Positions 25,401 to 34,309 of a stretch of 64,000 bases of DNA are shown one piece after another. Under the pieces are notes generated by a model. It made no database searches and was not told where the DNA came from. It saw only the letters and a program-made list of their open reading frames with translations. Location of the stretch: NCBI RefSeq assembly GCF_000716435.1, contig NZ_JNWO01000013.1, positions 186,001-250,000 of the forward strand, read 5' to 3'. Position 1 is the first letter of the stretch, and each line of letters begins with the position of its first letter. The DNA is from Streptomyces xylophagus. Its GTDB lineage: Bacteria > Actinomycetota > Actinomycetes > Streptomycetales > Streptomycetaceae. The position numbers were made by a program, and so were the translations under genes.

Positions 25401-26783
25401 TCAACGGCTGTCTGGAGCGGAGAGCTCCGTGGGGTGTGCGATGTTGTCTGCGGGTGCGTCGTGGCTGGTCGCGCAGTTCCCCGCGCCCCTTTGGGGCGCG
25501 ACTGTGGCCGCGCTCAAGGCCTCTAGCGTGTTGGAGAGTGCCCAGTGGGTGATCAACTCCCCTAGTAGGCGGCTCTCCTCCTCGGGAGTGATCAGGGACG
25601 CGGCTCTGGCCTGGCCCAGGACCGCCAGGACGAGCGTGGGCGGTGCGGTGCGCAGCAGCTCGGGCTGTCGTGTCCAGCGCCGGTGGCGGGCCAGGAGCAG
25701 TGCGGGGGTACGGCTGGACCGGGGCATCAGGTCGGCCAGCCGGGCACCGCTCAGCGACGGCGGACGATGGTTCGTCAGCAGCCGGACGAAGCGGGGCACG
25801 GACCGTTCGAGGAGCGCGGTCAGCTCGCGCAGTTCCCGCGGGGCGCGGTGCGGTGGATAGAGCGCGGCCCACAGCGCGCTGAGCTCCCGCCACTGGGGAT
25901 GCGGGTACAGGGCGTCGCCCATGGCGCAGCTGAGCCGGACCCTGATGTACGGGAACGGATGGGGGTCGTCGAGGGCCGGGGCGAGCACCAGCCGGCGCGG
26001 CAGACTCACCACGGCCATCAGACCCAGGGTGCCGCCGATGCCGAGCTTCCCCACGGCGAAGAGATCCGCGAGCACCTCGGAGAGGGTCAGCCCCCAGTAG
26101 CGGAACGCCGTCCGCTCGGCCGCCGTACGGGCGTGCCGCTCGATGTCGTACAGCACGGGCCGCAGTGAGCCGAGGAGCCCGAGCTGGGCGACCGCCTGAT
26201 GCCCGACCTCGTGCACCAGCGAGGAGCCGATGCCGTATCCCACCATGCGTTCGCGGGGGATCCGGATCAGTGAGACCGGGCTGCGGCCGCCGCCGGGGAT
26301 GCGGGTGTGCACCCGGCGGATCGCGCCGCCCGGGCCGCGGGCGAGGTAGCAGACGATGGGCGGCGGGTCGGCGAGCGGGGTGCCCGGGGTGGTGAGCGCG
26401 TCGACCGCCGCGACGTCGAGCCCGGCGAGCTGCACCCCGACCTCGTGCTCGCTGCGCTGCGTGACCGCTTCCGAGAAGAGGTCGAAGTGGGTCAGTACGG
26501 AGTTGAACTCCCAGCGCAGCAACGAGAACTGGTGCTGCTGCCACTCGGGTTCCCGGTCGCCGCCCGGCCCGTTCAGCCACTCCAGATACGCGCCGACCCG
26601 TCCCCGAAGCCTGCTCCGCCCCTCCATGAGGAAGCGCTCGATCGCGCTCTGGGCGGCGGCGGACGGTGCGGCGGCAGGCACCATGGTCTCGTGCAGTGCG
26701 AACGGCTTGACCCGGTTCAGGCGGGTCAGCAGTGCGCGGGCCTCGCCTTCGAGCAGCGCGGTGGCTGCCGGCCGCAGGTCCAT
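25401..26783 (-). CDS. Putative zinc metalloprotease-like protein (HEVGH)
   Basis: The product has 460 residues. SSLVHEVGHQAVAQ at 187-200 is an HExxH zinc motif, and SEVLADLFAVGKLGIGG at about 235-251 could give the third ligand (Glu236) in a gluzincin-like arrangement. The rest is Arg/Leu-rich and helical, without signal peptide. The last 35 residues, after LSAATVAPQRGAGNC, are encoded by an interspersed repeat and the sequence beyond it, so the natural C-terminus may have been replaced. Start ATG 26783 is 5 nt after the preceding gene's stop. A protease role is inferred from one motif; substrate unknown. Confidence 0.65.
   Translation of the reverse strand: MDLRPAATALLEGEARALLTRLNRVKPFALHETMVPAAAPSAAAQSAIERFLMEGRSRLRGRVGAYLEWLNGPGGDREPEWQQHQFSLLRWEFNSVLTHFDLFSEAVTQRSEHEVGVQLAGLDVAAVDALTTPGTPLADPPPIVCYLARGPGGAIRRVHTRIPGGGRSPVSLIRIPRERMVGYGIGSSLVHEVGHQAVAQLGLLGSLRPVLYDIERHARTAAERTAFRYWGLTLSEVLADLFAVGKLGIGGTLGLMAVVSLPRRLVLAPALDDPHPFPYIRVRLSCAMGDALYPHPQWRELSALWAALYPPHRAPRELRELTALLERSVPRFVRLLTNHRPPSLSGARLADLMPRSSRTPALLLARHRRWTRQPELLRTAPPTLVLAVLGQARAASLITPEEESRLLGELITHWALSNTLEALSAATVAPQRGAGNCATSHDAPADNIAHPTELSAPDSR
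25461..25500 (-). repeat. Interspersed GC-rich hairpin repeat, copy 2 (at the 3' end of the HEVGH gene)
   Basis: GTGGCTGGTCGCGCAGTTCC continues into GCGCCCCTTTGGGGCGC, a perfect 7-bp stem with a 3-nt loop. It is read in a different frame from copy 1 (as QRGAGNCATSHDAP) and forms part of the protein's C-terminal tail. The upstream bases (CGGGTGCG) are also shared with copy 3. Confidence 0.85.
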
Positions 26784-26788
26784 GGCGG

Positions 26789-27886
26789 TCAGGCCCCCAT
26801 GATGACGATCTTGCGGCCCTGTCGGACCCAACGACCCGACCGGGCATGGCCGTTGAGGTGGCTGTTGTGGTGGCCCTCGTGGTGACCGTTGTGGTGGGCC
26901 CCCTCGGCGTGCCCCCAGCCCTCTTCCCGGGCGCGCTTCTCCTCCTCGGCGCGCCCCCACTCCTCCTCTTCCTCCGTTTCCTCCTCCTCGGAGCGCCCCC
27001 AGCCACGCTCCTCACCGAACTCGCGCTGCTCCTCGCGGTGTCCCCACTCCTCGCGACGACCCTCTTCGCGGCGGCCTTCCTCGCGGTGACGCTCCTCGTG
27101 GCGGCCTTCTTCGTGGCGGCCCTCTTCGCGGTGACGCTCCTCGTACCGTTCCTCGCCGCTCGGCCACTCCGCGAACTCCCGGGATTCGCCCCACTCCTCC
27201 TTGGCGGCGGGGGCGTCCGGTGCCGGTGCCGCTGTCGCGGCCGGCTCCTCGACGAAGGCGGGCACGGGCGCCGGCCAGTACCAGGGTGCCGGGACGGCGA
27301 AGGCCCTGAAGCGTCGGGCCACTCCCGGCGCGTAGCGGCGTGCGGCGGAGTGGACGGCCTGCTGGGCCAGGGCCCGCGGGGCCGCCCGGCGCGAGCCGAA
27401 CGCCGCGTTCCGTGCGGCGGCACCGCTCAGGGCGACGAAGCGCCGGGCGGTCTCGAACTCGTACTCCTCGTGGTCGACGCCCTCGCCCTCGACCTCGAAC
27501 AGATTGCTCGCCCAGCTGCCCGCTTTGGAGCCGACCACGGTGCCGAGGCCGGGGCCGCCGATCGCCGTCCCGATGGCGCCCCCGATGGCCGGCAGCGCCT
27601 GTTTGGCGACGTTCTTGAGGATGCCGCCGAGCTGCTGGCCGACCGGGGAACGCAGGAAGCCCCCGGCCTTCTTCGCCGCGGCCCTCAGCCAGTTCCCCAG
27701 GAACTGCTCCAGCTCCTCCTCGGAGGTGACCCCCAACAGCTCGGTGGCCAGCTGGACTTCCTCCTCCTCGCTGAAGGGACTCTCCAACGACTCGGCCACC
27801 CGCTCCTCACGGTGCCTCTCGGCGCCGAACTCCTCCTCCTCTTCCTCCCGGTAACGCCTTCCGAATTCCTCTTCGTACGGCTGCAT
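26789..27886 (-). CDS. Acidic glycine-zipper protein with charged repeats, unknown function
   Basis: The 365-residue protein starts at ATG 27886 with GGGAGGGG upstream. An acidic N-terminus (YEEEFGRRYREEEEEEFG) is followed by FSEEEEVQLATELLGVTSEE. A hydrophobic glycine zipper lies at 98-124 (PAIGGAIGTAIGGPGLGTVV, GSKAGSW). A helical part with ARRFVALSGAAARNAA then leads to a Pro/Trp/Ala linker. Residues 230-330 are Arg/His/Glu repeats (RHREEGRHEE...), 331-347 are His/Asn/Gly-rich, and the end is GRWVRQGRKIVIMGA. I recall proteins of this design (acidic start, 'LG..' block, glycine zipper, WVR.G..I..G end) in cyanobacteria, myxobacteria and streptomycetes, without known function. First gene of the four-gene cluster. 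Confidence 0.75.
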   Translation of the reverse strand: MQPYEEEFGRRYREEEEEEFGAERHREERVAESLESPFSEEEEVQLATELLGVTSEEELEQFLGNWLRAAAKKAGGFLRSPVGQQLGGILKNVAKQALPAIGGAIGTAIGGPGLGTVVGSKAGSWASNLFEVEGEGVDHEEYEFETARRFVALSGAAARNAAFGSRRAAPRALAQQAVHSAARRYAPGVARRFRAFAVPAPWYWPAPVPAFVEEPAATAAPAPDAPAAKEEWGESREFAEWPSGEERYEERHREEGRHEEGRHEERHREEGRREEGRREEWGHREEQREFGEERGWGRSEEEETEEEEEWGRAEEEKRAREEGWGHAEGAHHNGHHEGHHNSHLNGHARSGRWVRQGRKIVIMGA

Positions 27887-28172
27887 AGTGATCAGCCCCT
27901 CCCGGCCGTGAGCCGACGCGACCTGTCCGAACCCCTGAACCAGGGCCTGGAACGGCAACGTTGGCAGCGCACCGGGTACGGCGTCGCCAGGGGCGGGCCT
28001 GGGGGAGACCCTGGGAACGGGTGCTGCCAGGGTCCCTGGGGTGGCGGACAACGCAGGGCCTCGCCAAGGCTGTTGGACGAGCGGCTCGGACCGCCGGCAG
28101 TGCCGCTCCCCTTGCCGCCGGGGAAGGGGCCATACTGATCAGCGTTCACGAGCGCATGGGGGAGGCGAGTGC
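27887..28172. other. Divergent intergenic region with inverted repeat
   Basis: These 286 bp separate the four-gene cluster from the divergent membrane gene and must hold both promoters. One inverted repeat, ACCCTGG (28008-28014) and CCAGGGT (28027-28033) around 12 nt, stands out. A GCCATACTG stretch near 28130 could contain a -10 for the plus-strand gene. I found no small gene here; a plus-strand open frame starting at 28041 crosses it but lacks a ribosome site and hydrophobic start. Confidence 0.4.
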
Positions 28173-29081
28173 GTGCGAAGGGTGCTGGCGGTACACTTCG
28201 TGCCGTGTGCGCTCTTTGTCGGCTGCCTGTACGGATTGGTCCGGGCGGGGAGCTTCTCGGGGCGTAGCGACTGGAGCGCCGTCCTGCCGTCGAGTCCGGC
28301 TTCCGCCGCCGGGGCTCTTCTTCTGGTCGGGGCCTGCGCTGCCGTACTCGGAATGCTGTTGCAGCCTTTCCAAGTGCGGGCGGTACGGGTGTTGGAGGGG
28401 TACTGGGACCGGTGGCCGGTCACGGCCGGATTCGCCGGGGTGTTGATGGAGTTGCAGCGCCGCCGTGGACAGGCGCTCGCAGATCGGGCCGACGCCGAGG
28501 CCGACGCCGGTCCTGACACCCGGCGGGTCGCGGCCGATGCCTCCAGACGTCTGACCACCTTGCCGGACGCCGCTCTTCTGCCCACCGCGCTCGGCAACGC
28601 TCTCAGGTCGGGTGAGCTCAGCGCGGGAGAGCGCTACGGACTCACCACCCTTTCATCGTGGCCTCGCATCTATCCGCAGGTGTCCGCCCCCCTTGCCCGG
28701 GCGCTGAGTTCGGCCCGGGACACGCTGGACACAGCGGTCAACCTCTGCCATGCCTTCCTCGCCTGCACCGTTCTCCTGCTGGCCGCCCTCTACGACGAAC
28801 CAGGCGGATGGTGGCTGATCGCGCTCGCGCTGGGTGCGGCCGCGGTGGCGTACAAGGGAGCGGTGATCGGGGCCCAGACGTATGCGGGGCTCATGCATGT
28901 GGTGTACGACCTGCACCGTTTCGACCTGGTCGACGCCCTGCACCACCCACTGCCGGACCGTGACGGGGAGTGGGCGCTCTTCCAGCGCCTCTCCGACCGG
29001 CTCGCGGGGCGCCGGGTGAACCTGCCCTACGCGCACGGGAGTTCACGCCCGGACGAGACTGAAGGCCCCGGCCAGCCCTAG
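28173..29081 (+). CDS. Integral membrane protein of unknown function
   Basis: The product has 302 residues from the GTG at 28173, with GGGGGAGG 7 nt upstream. There are four membrane segments in two pairs: AVHFVPCALFVGCLYGLV and AAGALLLVGACAAVLGMLL near the N-terminus, NLCHAFLACTVLLLAALY and WWLIALALGAAAVAYKGAVI near residues 190-235. A cytoplasmic helical stretch of about 110 residues lies between the pairs (ELQRRRGQALADRADAEADA). The C-terminus ends with a hydrophilic region. No domain recognised. Its 3' end overlaps the convergent LiaF-like gene by 39 bp. Confidence 0.75.
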   Translation: MRRVLAVHFVPCALFVGCLYGLVRAGSFSGRSDWSAVLPSSPASAAGALLLVGACAAVLGMLLQPFQVRAVRVLEGYWDRWPVTAGFAGVLMELQRRRGQALADRADAEADAGPDTRRVAADASRRLTTLPDAALLPTALGNALRSGELSAGERYGLTTLSSWPRIYPQVSAPLARALSSARDTLDTAVNLCHAFLACTVLLLAALYDEPGGWWLIALALGAAAVAYKGAVIGAQTYAGLMHVVYDLHRFDLVDALHHPLPDRDGEWALFQRLSDRLAGRRVNLPYAHGSSRPDETEGPGQP

Positions 29082-29765
29082 CAGGTGCAGACCGACCTCG
29101 CGAGCCGTGTCGGCATCGGTGCCCGCCCGCGGACCCGTGTCGCTGACGCGGGTGAGGACAGTGCCGGCGGTACGGACCGTGACGGGCCAGTCCCTGGGCA
29201 CGGTCAGATGGACATGCCCGGCCACCGCCGTGACCTGGACCGTCAGACTGCCGTCGAGAAACGAGTCGGTCAGATCGGCACGCAACTCACCGGCTATGGC
29301 ACGGAGTACCACCTGCGACGTGTCCGTACGGCTGCCGAGCCCGTCCGCGGTACGGACCCGGCCGGTCGCCAGTACCCGCGTCCACTGGTGGGACTCCGTC
29401 TCGTGGGAGGACAGCACCAGCGCCAGACCTACGACGATCAGAGCGGCCGGTGCGACGAAGTCGGCCAGGTTGCGGGCACTGATGCCGTGCGCCGCCGCCA
29501 ACCCGCCCAGGGCCAAGGCGGCGAGCAGGCCGGGTGCGATGAGCGAGCCGGGCGTGATGGCCGAACGCAGCAGATTCAGCAGGGCGAGGGCGAGCAGCAG
29601 CCAGGGCCACCAGGACGAGAGCCAGTCCGCGGCGGCCCGGACCCGGTGCGTGCTGTCGCCGAGGGCGAAACTGCCGACGATCAGGACGGCCAGGCCGAGC
29701 CACAGACGGGAGCGTTGACCACCCCGGCCCCCGGTCCGACCCCCTGCGCCCGCCACGGGGGCCAT
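29043..29765 (-). CDS. LiaF-like membrane protein
   Basis: The 240-residue protein has an N-terminal basic stretch and then four hydrophobic segments between about 20 and 120 (LWLGLAVLIVGSFALGD, WWPWLLLALALLNLLRSA, LIAPGLLAALALGGLAAAHG, FVAPAALIVVGLALVLSS). The soluble C-terminal part has repeated short beta strands (SQVVLRAIAGELRADLTDS, SLTVQVTAVAGHVHLTVP). This layout matches the LiaF/DUF2154 'cell-wall-active antibiotic response' family, which in Firmicutes restrains a LiaRS-type kinase. No such kinase gene is adjacent. Function here is an inference by layout. Confidence 0.65.
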   Translation of the reverse strand: MAPVAGAGGRTGGRGGQRSRLWLGLAVLIVGSFALGDSTHRVRAAADWLSSWWPWLLLALALLNLLRSAITPGSLIAPGLLAALALGGLAAAHGISARNLADFVAPAALIVVGLALVLSSHETESHQWTRVLATGRVRTADGLGSRTDTSQVVLRAIAGELRADLTDSFLDGSLTVQVTAVAGHVHLTVPRDWPVTVRTAGTVLTRVSDTGPRAGTDADTAREVGLHLLGLAGAFSLVRA

Positions 29766-29804
29766 CGTAGTGGGGTGATCGCAGGGGCTTCTGGGGCGGG
29801 GCGG

Positions 29805-30134
29805 CTACCGATTGAATTCGAAGCGCGCCCTGTTCGCCAGCTCGCTCTCGGCTTGCAGAGTTTCGTAGGACTCTTTGCACGCCACGTGGATGGACGGAGG
29901 CAGGTAGCGGAACGCGCAGCTCGCCCCGTGCTTGTGCGCGAACTGGGCGTTGTATGTGGCGAGATAGATGTCCATCGCCTCGGCGCCGCCTTTCAGCGTG
30001 GCGTGCCAGGCGGCGATTGTGTCGCCTCGGAGTGCGGGGCCGACCACTGTAAAGCAGCGGTGGCCCCGGCAATCTGTGGTTCCTGGTTCAGCGACCCTGC
30101 CTTCGCCCGGCAAGGTCATGGCATGGGATGTCAT
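29805..30134 (-). CDS. Small soluble protein of unknown function
   Basis: The 109-residue protein starts at ATG 30134, overlapping the stop of the upstream membrane gene (ATGA). It has no signal peptide or TM segment. Four cysteines (CRGHRCF, GASCAFRYL, VACKESY) and a YLATYNAQFAHKHG stretch are notable; the cysteines could bind metal or form disulfides. No family recognised. It is cotranscribed and translationally coupled with the four-TM protein gene, so the products probably act together. Confidence 0.65.
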   Translation of the reverse strand: MTSHAMTLPGEGRVAEPGTTDCRGHRCFTVVGPALRGDTIAAWHATLKGGAEAMDIYLATYNAQFAHKHGASCAFRYLPPSIHVACKESYETLQAESELANRARFEFNR

Positions 30135-30730
30135 GCGTTCTCCCTCGGTTTGGCGATCGCGCTCAGCACGGACCCACGCTCTCGGCGCAGTTGCGTGGTC
30201 TTGCGGTAGATGGCGAGCGTCCATGCCACCTCCACGACGGTGCACAGCAGCACCAGCCCGGCGGCCGCCCATCGACAGGGGGCTTGTTGGCCGCCGTCCG
30301 GTGGGATCAGGACGGTGACGACACCCAGGCCCAGCAGGACGGTTCCCGCGTTGAAGCAGTGGACTGCCCGGTCGTTGTTGCGCGCCCACTTGCCGTAGTC
30401 GTCCCCCTGCCATGCGTACAGCTGGGTCAGCAGCGCCTCGTCTGCGGGGCTGTCGTCGAGGTCGTGCCAGTCGTGGATGTCCTGGCGCGAGTAGGAGAAC
30501 TGCCGTGAGTAGTGGTGCAGTTGGATGCTGGCCAGCAGGGCCATCGAGGTGGCCACGAGCATCAGCAGGCTCACGCCGGGCCAGTAGAAGATCTTCTTGT
30601 CCTTGTCCGCTGCGGCGACGACCCCGGCCAGGGCCAGCGCGGCCCCGGTGAGCAGTGGGGCGGCAATGGAATGGGCTTCTTTCGATGCGTGCCCGTATCC
30701 CAGTGGTACGGGTGCTCTCAGCAGCGCCAT
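30131..30730 (-). CDS. Four-TM membrane protein of unknown function
   Basis: The 199-residue protein starts at ATG 30730. Two hydrophobic pairs are seen: APLLTGAALALAGVVAAAD with WPGVSLLMLVATSMALLASI, and AGTVLLGLGVVTVLIPP with WAAAGLVLLCTVVEVAWTLAI. A cytoplasmic or outside loop of about 60 residues between them is rich in Tyr, Asp and Trp (YSRQDIHDWHDLDDS, AWQGDDYGKWARNND). No family recognised. It heads a two-gene operon with the 109-residue protein. The sdh operon's terminator lies about 90 bp upstream. Confidence 0.7.
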   Translation of the reverse strand: MALLRAPVPLGYGHASKEAHSIAAPLLTGAALALAGVVAAADKDKKIFYWPGVSLLMLVATSMALLASIQLHHYSRQFSYSRQDIHDWHDLDDSPADEALLTQLYAWQGDDYGKWARNNDRAVHCFNAGTVLLGLGVVTVLIPPDGGQQAPCRWAAAGLVLLCTVVEVAWTLAIYRKTTQLRRERGSVLSAIAKPRENA

Positions 30731-30821
30731 GTTCCCCCTCCCGGGCCGACTGGCCTCAGGTGAGGAGTGTGACGGCGGAACGGGTTCGTCGGCAGGAGCG
30801 CAAACCGGCCAAAAACACCAG

Positions 30822-30857
30822 AGGGCCCTGTTCCCGAAGTGACGGAAACAGGGCCCT
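30822..30857 (-). terminator. Rho-independent terminator of the sdh operon
   Basis: AGGGCCCTGTT-CC and its complement GG-AAACAGGGCCCT form a stem of about 13 bp around CGAAGTGAC. On the minus strand it is followed by GGTGTTTTTGG, a short U-run. It is 18 bp beyond the sdhB stop. Confidence 0.85.
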
Positions 30858-30875
30858 GATGCAGTGCTGGGAAGG

Positions 30876-31655
30876 TCAGAAGCGCCGGGTGATCAGCGCC
30901 CGCTTCACTTCCTGGATCGCCTTCGTGACCTCGATGCCTCGCGGGCACGCGTCCGTGCAGTTGAACGTGGTCCGGCAACGCCACACGCCGTCACGGTCGT
31001 TGAGGATCTCCAGGCGTTGTTCGCCCGCCTCGTCACGGCTGTCGAAGATGAAGCGGTGGGCGTTGACGATGGCGGCCGGGCCGAAGTACTGGCCGTCGTT
31101 CCAGAAGACCGGGCAGGAGCTCGTGCAGGCCGCGCACAGGATGCACTTCGTGGTGTCGTCGAAGCGCTCGCGGTCCTCGGCCGACTGCAGGCGCTCGCGC
31201 GTGGGCTCGTTCGTGTCCTTCGTGATGAGGAAGGGCATGACGTCGCGGTACGCCTGGAAGAACGGGTCCATGTCGACGACCAGGTCCTTCAGGACCGTCA
31301 GACCCTTGATCGGCTCGACCGTGATCGGCTTCTCGGGGTTGAGGTCCTTGATCAGGGTCTTGCAGGCGAGACGGTTCTTGCCGTTGATCCGCATCGCGTC
31401 CGAGCCGCAGATGCCGTGGGCGCACGAGCGGCGGAAGGTCAGCGTGCCGTCGATGTCCCACTTGATCTTGTGGAGGCCGTCGAGGACGCGCTCCTTGGGG
31501 TCGATCTCCAGCTGGAAGTCTTCCCAGACCGCTTCCGCCGAGACCTCGGAGTTGAAGCGGCGGACCCGGAAGGTGACCGTGATGTACGGGGAGTCGGCGA
31601 AGCCGGGCTCGGGCTGGCCGGCCGCTTCCGCCTTGTCCAGAACAGGGGTAGCCAT
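30876..31655 (-). CDS. sdhB: Succinate dehydrogenase iron-sulfur subunit
   Basis: The 259-residue subunit passes electrons from the flavin of SdhA to menaquinone through three clusters. The 2Fe-2S ligands are in RRSCAHGICGSDAMRINGK..ACKT. The 4Fe-4S motif is KCILCAACTSSCP and the 3Fe-4S motif is CRTTFNCTDACPRGI. All expected cysteines are present. ATG 31655 overlaps the sdhA stop by 1 nt (TGATG). Last gene of the operon sdhCDAB, followed by a terminator. Confidence 0.98.
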   Translation of the reverse strand: MATPVLDKAEAAGQPEPGFADSPYITVTFRVRRFNSEVSAEAVWEDFQLEIDPKERVLDGLHKIKWDIDGTLTFRRSCAHGICGSDAMRINGKNRLACKTLIKDLNPEKPITVEPIKGLTVLKDLVVDMDPFFQAYRDVMPFLITKDTNEPTRERLQSAEDRERFDDTTKCILCAACTSSCPVFWNDGQYFGPAAIVNAHRFIFDSRDEAGEQRLEILNDRDGVWRCRTTFNCTDACPRGIEVTKAIQEVKRALITRRF

Positions 31656-33409
31656 CAGTACTTACGCTCCATCGGCTGGTAGCGGGTCTGGACGACCGGC
31701 TTGTAGTCGAGACGGATGGACTCGGTGCCGTCGTCGCCGACCTCGCGGTACGCCATGGTGTGGCGCATGAAGTTGACGTCGTCGCGGTTCGGGTAGTCCT
31801 CGCGGTAGTGACCGCCGCGGGACTCCTTGCGGGCGAGCGCGGAGACCGCCATGACCTCGGCGAGGTCGAGCAGGTTGCCCAGCTCGATGGCCTCGAGGAG
31901 GTCCGTGTTGAAACGGCGGCCCTTGTCCTGGATCGAGACGTTCCGGTAGCGCTCGCGCAGCTCCGCGATCTTCTCGACCGCCGTCTTGATCGTCTGCTCG
32001 GTGCGGAACACCATGACGTTCGCGTCCATGGTCTCCTGCAGCTCGCGCCGGATGACCGCCACGCGCTCGGTGCCCGTGGAGTTGCGCAGGTGCTCGACCT
32101 GGTCGATCACCTGCTGCGCCGGGTCCTCCGGCAGCTCGACGTACGACGCCTTCTGGCTGTACTCCGCCGCCGCGATGCCCGCCCGGCGCCCGAACACGTT
32201 GATGTCCAGGAGGGAGTTGGTGCCCAGGCGGTTCGCGCCGTGCACCGACACGCAGGCGACCTCGCCGGCCGCGTACAGGCCCGGGACCACCGTGGTGTTG
32301 TCCGTGAGGACCTCACCCTGGACGTTCGTCGGGATGCCGCCCATCGCGTAGTGCGCGGTGGGCTGGATCGGGATCGGGTCCGTGTACGGCTCGATACCGA
32401 GGTACGTGCGCGCGAACTCCGTGATGTCCGGGAGCTTCGCGTCCAGCTGCTCCGGCGGGAGGTGCGTGAGGTCGAGGTAGACGTGGTCGCCCTCGGGACC
32501 GCAGCCGCGGCCCTCACGGATCTCCGTGTAGATCGAGCGGGACACGACGTCTCGCGACGCCAGGTCCTTCATCACCGGCGCGTACTTCTCCATGAAGCGC
32601 TCGCCGTCCTTGTTGCGGAGGATGCCGCCCTCACCGCGGGCGCCCTCCGTCAGCAGGATGCCCATGCGCCAGATGCCGGTCGGGTGGAACTGGAAGAACT
32701 CCATGTCCTCCAGCGGGAGGCCACGGCGGTAGACCGCCGCCTGGCCGTCGCCCGTCAGCGTGTGCGCGTTCGACGTCACCTTGAAGAACTTGCCGCAGCC
32801 GCCGGACGCGTAGATCACGGCCTTCGCCTGGAAGACGTGGATCTCGCCGGTCGCCAGCTCGTACGCGACCACGCCCACGGACGTCTTCACGCCGTCGACA
32901 TCGGCGATCAGCTGGTCGAGGACGTAGAACTCGTTGAAGAACTCCACGCCCTCCTTCACGCAGTTCTGGTACAGCGTCTGGAGGATCATGTGGCCGGTGC
33001 GGTCGGCCGCGTAGCAGGACCGGCGGACGGGCGCTTCACCGTGGTTGCGGGAGTGGCCGCCAAAACGCCGCTGGTCGATCGTGCCGTTCGGCGTGCGGTT
33101 GAACGGCAGGCCCATCTTCTCCAGGTCGAGGACCGAGTCGATGGCCTCCTTCGCCAGGATCTCGGCGGCGTCCTGGTCGACCAGGTAGTCACCGCCCTTG
33201 ATCGTGTCGAAGGTGTGCCACTCCCAGTTGTCCTCCTCCACGTTGGCGAGCGCGGCGGCCATACCGCCCTGCGCGGCGCCCGTGTGGGAGCGGGTGGGGT
33301 AGAGCTTCGTCAGGACCGCGGTGCGGCTGCGCTTCGTCGACTCGATCGCGGCGCGCATACCGGCGCCGCCGGCGCCGACGATGACGGTGTCGTATTTGTG
33401 GATCTTCAT
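31655..33409 (-). CDS. sdhA: Succinate dehydrogenase flavoprotein subunit
   Basis: The 584-residue subunit holds covalently bound FAD and oxidises succinate to fumarate. The FAD-binding site is [17 protein letters not shown] near the N-terminus, with the flavinylation-site context [19 protein letters not shown] (His of [10 protein letters not shown]). Substrate-binding and catalytic segments include [49 protein letters not shown] and [12 protein letters not shown]. Full length. It is 30 bp after sdhD. Confidence 0.98.
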   Translation of the reverse strand: MKIHKYDTVIVGAGGAGMRAAIESTKRSRTAVLTKLYPTRSHTGAAQGGMAAALANVEEDNWEWHTFDTIKGGDYLVDQDAAEILAKEAIDSVLDLEKMGLPFNRTPNGTIDQRRFGGHSRNHGEAPVRRSCYAADRTGHMILQTLYQNCVKEGVEFFNEFYVLDQLIADVDGVKTSVGVVAYELATGEIHVFQAKAVIYASGGCGKFFKVTSNAHTLTGDGQAAVYRRGLPLEDMEFFQFHPTGIWRMGILLTEGARGEGGILRNKDGERFMEKYAPVMKDLASRDVVSRSIYTEIREGRGCGPEGDHVYLDLTHLPPEQLDAKLPDITEFARTYLGIEPYTDPIPIQPTAHYAMGGIPTNVQGEVLTDNTTVVPGLYAAGEVACVSVHGANRLGTNSLLDINVFGRRAGIAAAEYSQKASYVELPEDPAQQVIDQVEHLRNSTGTERVAVIRRELQETMDANVMVFRTEQTIKTAVEKIAELRERYRNVSIQDKGRRFNTDLLEAIELGNLLDLAEVMAVSALARKESRGGHYREDYPNRDDVNFMRHTMAYREVGDDGTESIRLDYKPVVQTRYQPMERKY

Positions 33410-33439
33410 CAGAATTCCTCAGTCCCTCAGCCCGATGGC

Positions 33440-33922
33440 CTAGCGGATGTTCGGGTCGAAGGTGAAGATCACCAGCGTGCCCAGCAGGATGGTGAACACC
33501 GTGGCGGTGTAGAGCAGGCCCTTGAGCCACAGCCGGGTGTTCGCGCGCTCCGCGTAGTCGTTGATGACCGTGCGCAGGCCGTTGGCGCCGTGCAGCATCG
33601 CCAGCCAGAGCATCAGCAGGTCCCAGACCTGCCAGAACGGCGAGGCCCAGCGGCCGGCCACGAAGGCGAAGCCGATCTTGGAGACGCCGCCGTCGAGGAC
33701 GAGCTGGATCAGCAGGTGCCCGAGGACCAGGACGACCAGCACGACGCCGGACAGGCGCATGAAGAGCCAGCCGTACATCTCGAAATTGCCCCGGGTCGAC
33801 TTCGGGGTCTTCTTGGTGCGCTTGCGGGGGGCCTCGATGAGGGGCGCGGGGTTGTCTACGGTGTAGACGGCCGCGCTCTCCACCGGGCCGATGCCCGACG
33901 CTGCGGTTTCAGTCGTGGACAT
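33440..33922 (-). CDS. sdhD: Succinate dehydrogenase hydrophobic membrane anchor subunit
   Basis: The 160-residue subunit has three TM segments: LSGVVLVVLVLGHLLIQLVL, WDLLMLWLAMLHGANGLRTV and YTATVFTILLGTLVIFTF. His residues in the first two (GHLL, MLHGANG) are candidate haem ligands. A 45-residue hydrophilic N-terminus (PRKRTKKTPKSTRGNFEM) precedes them. It is 6 bp after sdhC, and with it anchors SdhAB and forms the quinone site. Confidence 0.95.
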   Translation of the reverse strand: MSTTETAASGIGPVESAAVYTVDNPAPLIEAPRKRTKKTPKSTRGNFEMYGWLFMRLSGVVLVVLVLGHLLIQLVLDGGVSKIGFAFVAGRWASPFWQVWDLLMLWLAMLHGANGLRTVINDYAERANTRLWLKGLLYTATVFTILLGTLVIFTFDPNIR

Positions 33923-33928
33923 GTGGCG

Positions 33929-34309
33929 TCAGCTCCCGAAGAGAACACGAGCGGCGTGGCCGAGCACGGGGTAGATCGCCCCGAGCATGAGCACGATCCA
34001 CAGGCCGACGACGGACCAGAGCATCTGCTTCTGGTAGCGCGGGCCCTTCGACCAGAAGTCGACGGCGATGACGCGCAGGCCGTTGAGGGCGTGGAAGAGG
34101 ATCGCGGCGACGAGGCCGTACTCCAGCAGTGCCACGATCGGCGTCTTGTAGGTGGCTACGACCTTGTCGTAGTCCTCAGGGGAGACACGCACAAGAGCGG
34201 TGTCCAGCACGTGTACGAACAGGAAGAAGAAGATGAGGACGCCGGTGACTCGATGAGCCACCCAGGACCACATTCCTTCCCGGCCGCGGTACAGCGTTCC
34301 AGCCGGCAC
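33929..34309 (-). CDS. sdhC: Succinate dehydrogenase cytochrome b556 subunit
   Basis: The 126-residue subunit reads MPAGTLYRGREGMWSWVAHR then three TM segments. The conserved SDH-C signature is HRVTGVLIFFFLFVHVLDTA, with His84-type ligand candidates in FVHVLD and FHALNGLRVIAVDFW. It is the first gene of sdhCDAB. The upstream 225 bp (34310-34534) contain the operon promoter; an AT-richer block near 34440-34490 is the likely place, but I cannot name a motif with confidence. Confidence 0.95.
   Translation of the reverse strand: MPAGTLYRGREGMWSWVAHRVTGVLIFFFLFVHVLDTALVRVSPEDYDKVVATYKTPIVALLEYGLVAAILFHALNGLRVIAVDFWSKGPRYQKQMLWSVVGLWIVLMLGAIYPVLGHAARVLFGS

Noticed and set aside
27961..28040. Terminator for the four-gene cluster
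   Set aside because: The ACCCTGG inverted repeat lies upstream of the cluster's first start, lacks a U-tract, and is between divergent genes.
26732..28138. 468-residue plus-strand frame rich in Leu/Ala/Val that looks like a multi-TM protein
   Set aside because: It is the antisense of the Glu/Arg-rich repeats of the glycine-zipper gene; the reverse complement of Glu and Arg codons gives hydrophobic residues. The opposite strand has the ribosome site, clear protein features and operon spacing.
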